This document shows, in pieces, positions 53,001 to 56,000 of a DNA stretch of 64,000 nt (positions are counted from its first letter, which is position 1; each line of letters opens with the position of its first letter). The notes below the pieces were generated by a model. The model saw nothing but the letters and a program-made list of their open reading frames with translations, had not been told where the DNA came from and searched no databases. The stretch comes from Nageia nagi (Eukaryota; Pinophyta): assembly GCA_050084985.1 (NCBI GenBank), contig JBITNC010000001.1, positions 101,060,001 to 101,124,000 of the forward strand, in the 5' to 3' direction. The position numbers and the translations under genes are program-made.

Positions 53001-56000
53001 AATCTACCCTGGAATTACACAAAAGAAGTCCCTAAGAATGGGAGACTACCCCACAAGCTGAAATATGCAAATACTAAAATAATCTCCACACTAGGGTTCC
53101 AAACCCTCAGATCTGCTGCAATCTGGAATTGCTGAAATCTGAAACTGAAATCTCAATAAGCTCTAATGTGAATCCTGAGGTAGATTCACTCTCTAAGACT
53201 CAAGGGTTTAATCCTCAAGTCTCAACACCAAGAGGTTGCCTTCCTCTATTCTCACTCCTGTAGTTGGTCTTTTACAAGAGGAATAGAAGATTGTTGACCC
53301 AACAATATTCTTCAAGAGTTCAAGTAATAATAATCCAAGATAACCTAGTGAGGAGTGTCACTCCCTTTTATAGCCCAACATCACTTTTAGGGTTCTCAAA
53401 TCTTATCTTAAGTCACTTTATAATCTCATTTTAAGTCATCTTTATATTTCCACATTGAGATACCTTTATTAACTAATAGCATTAAAAATGCCTTATTTTC
53501 ACTTAAAGCACTTATATGCACCAAAAAGGGGAAGGTCCCACTTCACTTTATAAAAATAAATCACTAATGTTCTTTAAGGGAAAGAGCGTCAAAAAGGGGA
53601 CATTACAATGTGTTTGTCTCCAATGACAATTATTGATGATTTTAATTGGATGTGTCTGTCTCCAATAAAAACTATTGTGAATAGATGTGTGTTTTTGTTT
53701 ACAACTTTGATGTTGGATAGATGTGTTTGTCCCTATCTAATTATGTTGTATGACCATAAATAAAAGTGTCTATTCCTATTGTTGGCTTCATGATTAGTGT
53801 ATGTGTCGCTATCCAATTGTTTATGGTTGGTTGTGTGTGTCCTTGTTCACAACTTTGTTATTTGAATGGCATATGTGTTCCTATCCAATTATATTAAAGA
53901 ATCATGGATTGTTCAGTGTGTCCCTATCCATGTTTAAATCAAAATGTCCAATAAGGTCAATCCTACTAAAGAAGCGTACTGAGAGTAGTTCCATTATTTA
54001 TCATCATGAATAGATGTGTATGTCCCTATTCATACCTGATGTATTGATGAACTATTATGTTCATCAAATAGTTATTAGCGATCTAATCCCCGTTTAAATA
54101 ATGATTTAATAAGGGGGGTGTTAGAGATTTATTACATCATTGTAACATAATAGAGTCAATATTAGTTGAGTGTTTAGAACCACTCAAGTTGGTAGAGATT
54201 GTGTGAGTTGTTTGAATTTATTCGTAATTTCATAGGTGTCATGTGAAGTGTTAGTTAAGACAACCATGTTGGTTGTGCTCAACAAACTCTTTCTTCTATA
54301 AATAAAAACATATAACCTAATGAATATATTACATTGTGAATTCTTATAGGGCATACCCCCACATGTTATTTTCATCATTTCAACGGTATGGTAATAACCA
54401 TCCATATGTTCTCTCTTGGTAGATATTACTATATACATATCATTCAAACAGTTTATGGAATTCAATAAGAGAAACCCTGAACAAACTGATTCAAAAATGG
54501 AAAGAAGTTCATACCTTCAAACCATTTTGTGGCTGCTGCAACAATATGTTCAACAACAGAAGGTGATATATCATGCTTGCAAAAATGTACACTCGGATTA
54601 TACTAACGGTATTGTCCAATTTGTTTCAGGAAACACATTGATACAGGTGCTGTCTCTTTTCTGGTCAGAGCAATCATACGTGAAGGTAGTTTTCCATAAT
54701 CTCTAAGCCCATGTATGCATTGGTGCATAATCTATGCCCATATGATAATTCTAGAAGCAAGATGGTTTTGAACTTGTGATTGTTTATGTTTCACACTGAA
54801 TGAATGATAAACCTGTTGTATGCCCTGCATCTGCCTTTGATACGGGGAAAATAGTCAGTTTAGCTAAATTTTAGCATTTTAATATTTTCATCAAAACCAT
54901 CGTAATGAGACTTTGAGTATCTTTCAAATCAAGCCATACCAAACAAGTCCGGTTGACTATACTCTTTGAGTCTTTCTAAAACTGTGAGTCTTGCCAGTCT
55001 TTAAGTGCAACAGGTCCGTATAAGTCAAAGAGGAATAAAAACTTTAAAACCAGGAATAGATTTTGAAATTCCACATAACCCACATGTTTTTTCAATTTTC
55101 AATTAATTATCCATGACGTTAACTATTGTTAACATATGTCACTTAAGTGAACTAATTGAAGAATGTAGAAAAGTAGTATTAATTGTTGTGAAATTTGCTA
55201 AATTCTGCTTGTTCTTCTTAGATGGATCTCTTCGGAGGCTCTTCACAAAATCCTGGAATAAAACACAGCCCTAGCGAATCCTGATCTCAACACTATGATT
55301 AAAACGATGAATCTAATAATGTTAGAGCTGGAAATATACATGATAGCATTCGGAGGTCTATTTTTTAATAGCGAGGAGCATTTAGAAAGGCCTGATCAAC
55401 AATAAGACATGTTGCAGCCTAAGACCACACGAAATATTATCGCAAGCTTTATTAATTCACTGGGATGATTTCTTCTTAGTTCTGTTTATTTTATGAGCAT
55501 TCGAGGATCAAATAAAAAGACGGATTCATGTACAGCACATCCTGTGCACCCATTTCTATTAATAATGAAAAGATTTGTTGGGTTTACACCATTTGGTTAA
55601 GAAGCAACAAGGGCGAGTATAAAGGAATGTAATTACCTCAATTCTGGACATGCCATCTCCAAGGAAAGCACATGCGTTCTTCACATGAGCTATGTAATAT
55701 GTATCACATAATCCACATTGGCTGCCATTGCCGGATCATGTCAATTTGTCAGAAATGGTGTTTGTCTAATCATTTTGTATCTATTTGGACGCAAAGGAAA
55801 AGTAAATGTAAGAAAGAGTGTAAAGAACCTGCAATGATCTTTGGCAGGATAAACGCTGCCAGGGCGAATGGGTTTCGATTTCTTTCTCCAATCATCCCTC
55901 ACAGGAATCTCTGTCATAAGAACAAATAAATACTTACAAAATCTCAAAACAAATTCAGCTTACAAGTAAAGAGAAAATTTGGAATTCAGAGAAAAGAGAC

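Larger units (their letters stand above)
51479..54347 (+). mobile_element. Small copia-like LTR element with tandem-motif interior
   Basis: LTRs at 51479-51707 and 54119 to about 54347 share ttagagatttattacatcat, agttgagtg, ttagaaccactcaa, catgtgaagtgttag and acaaccatgttggttgtgct. A primer-site-like TTATCAGAACTAG follows the first LTR, and a purine tract aataagggggg precedes the second. GGGCA occurs beside both outer ends. The interior (about 1.4 kb without the nested LTR) carries no recognisable protein. It shows repeats of an atgtgtttgtcccta motif, so the element is non-autonomous. Confidence 0.75.
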
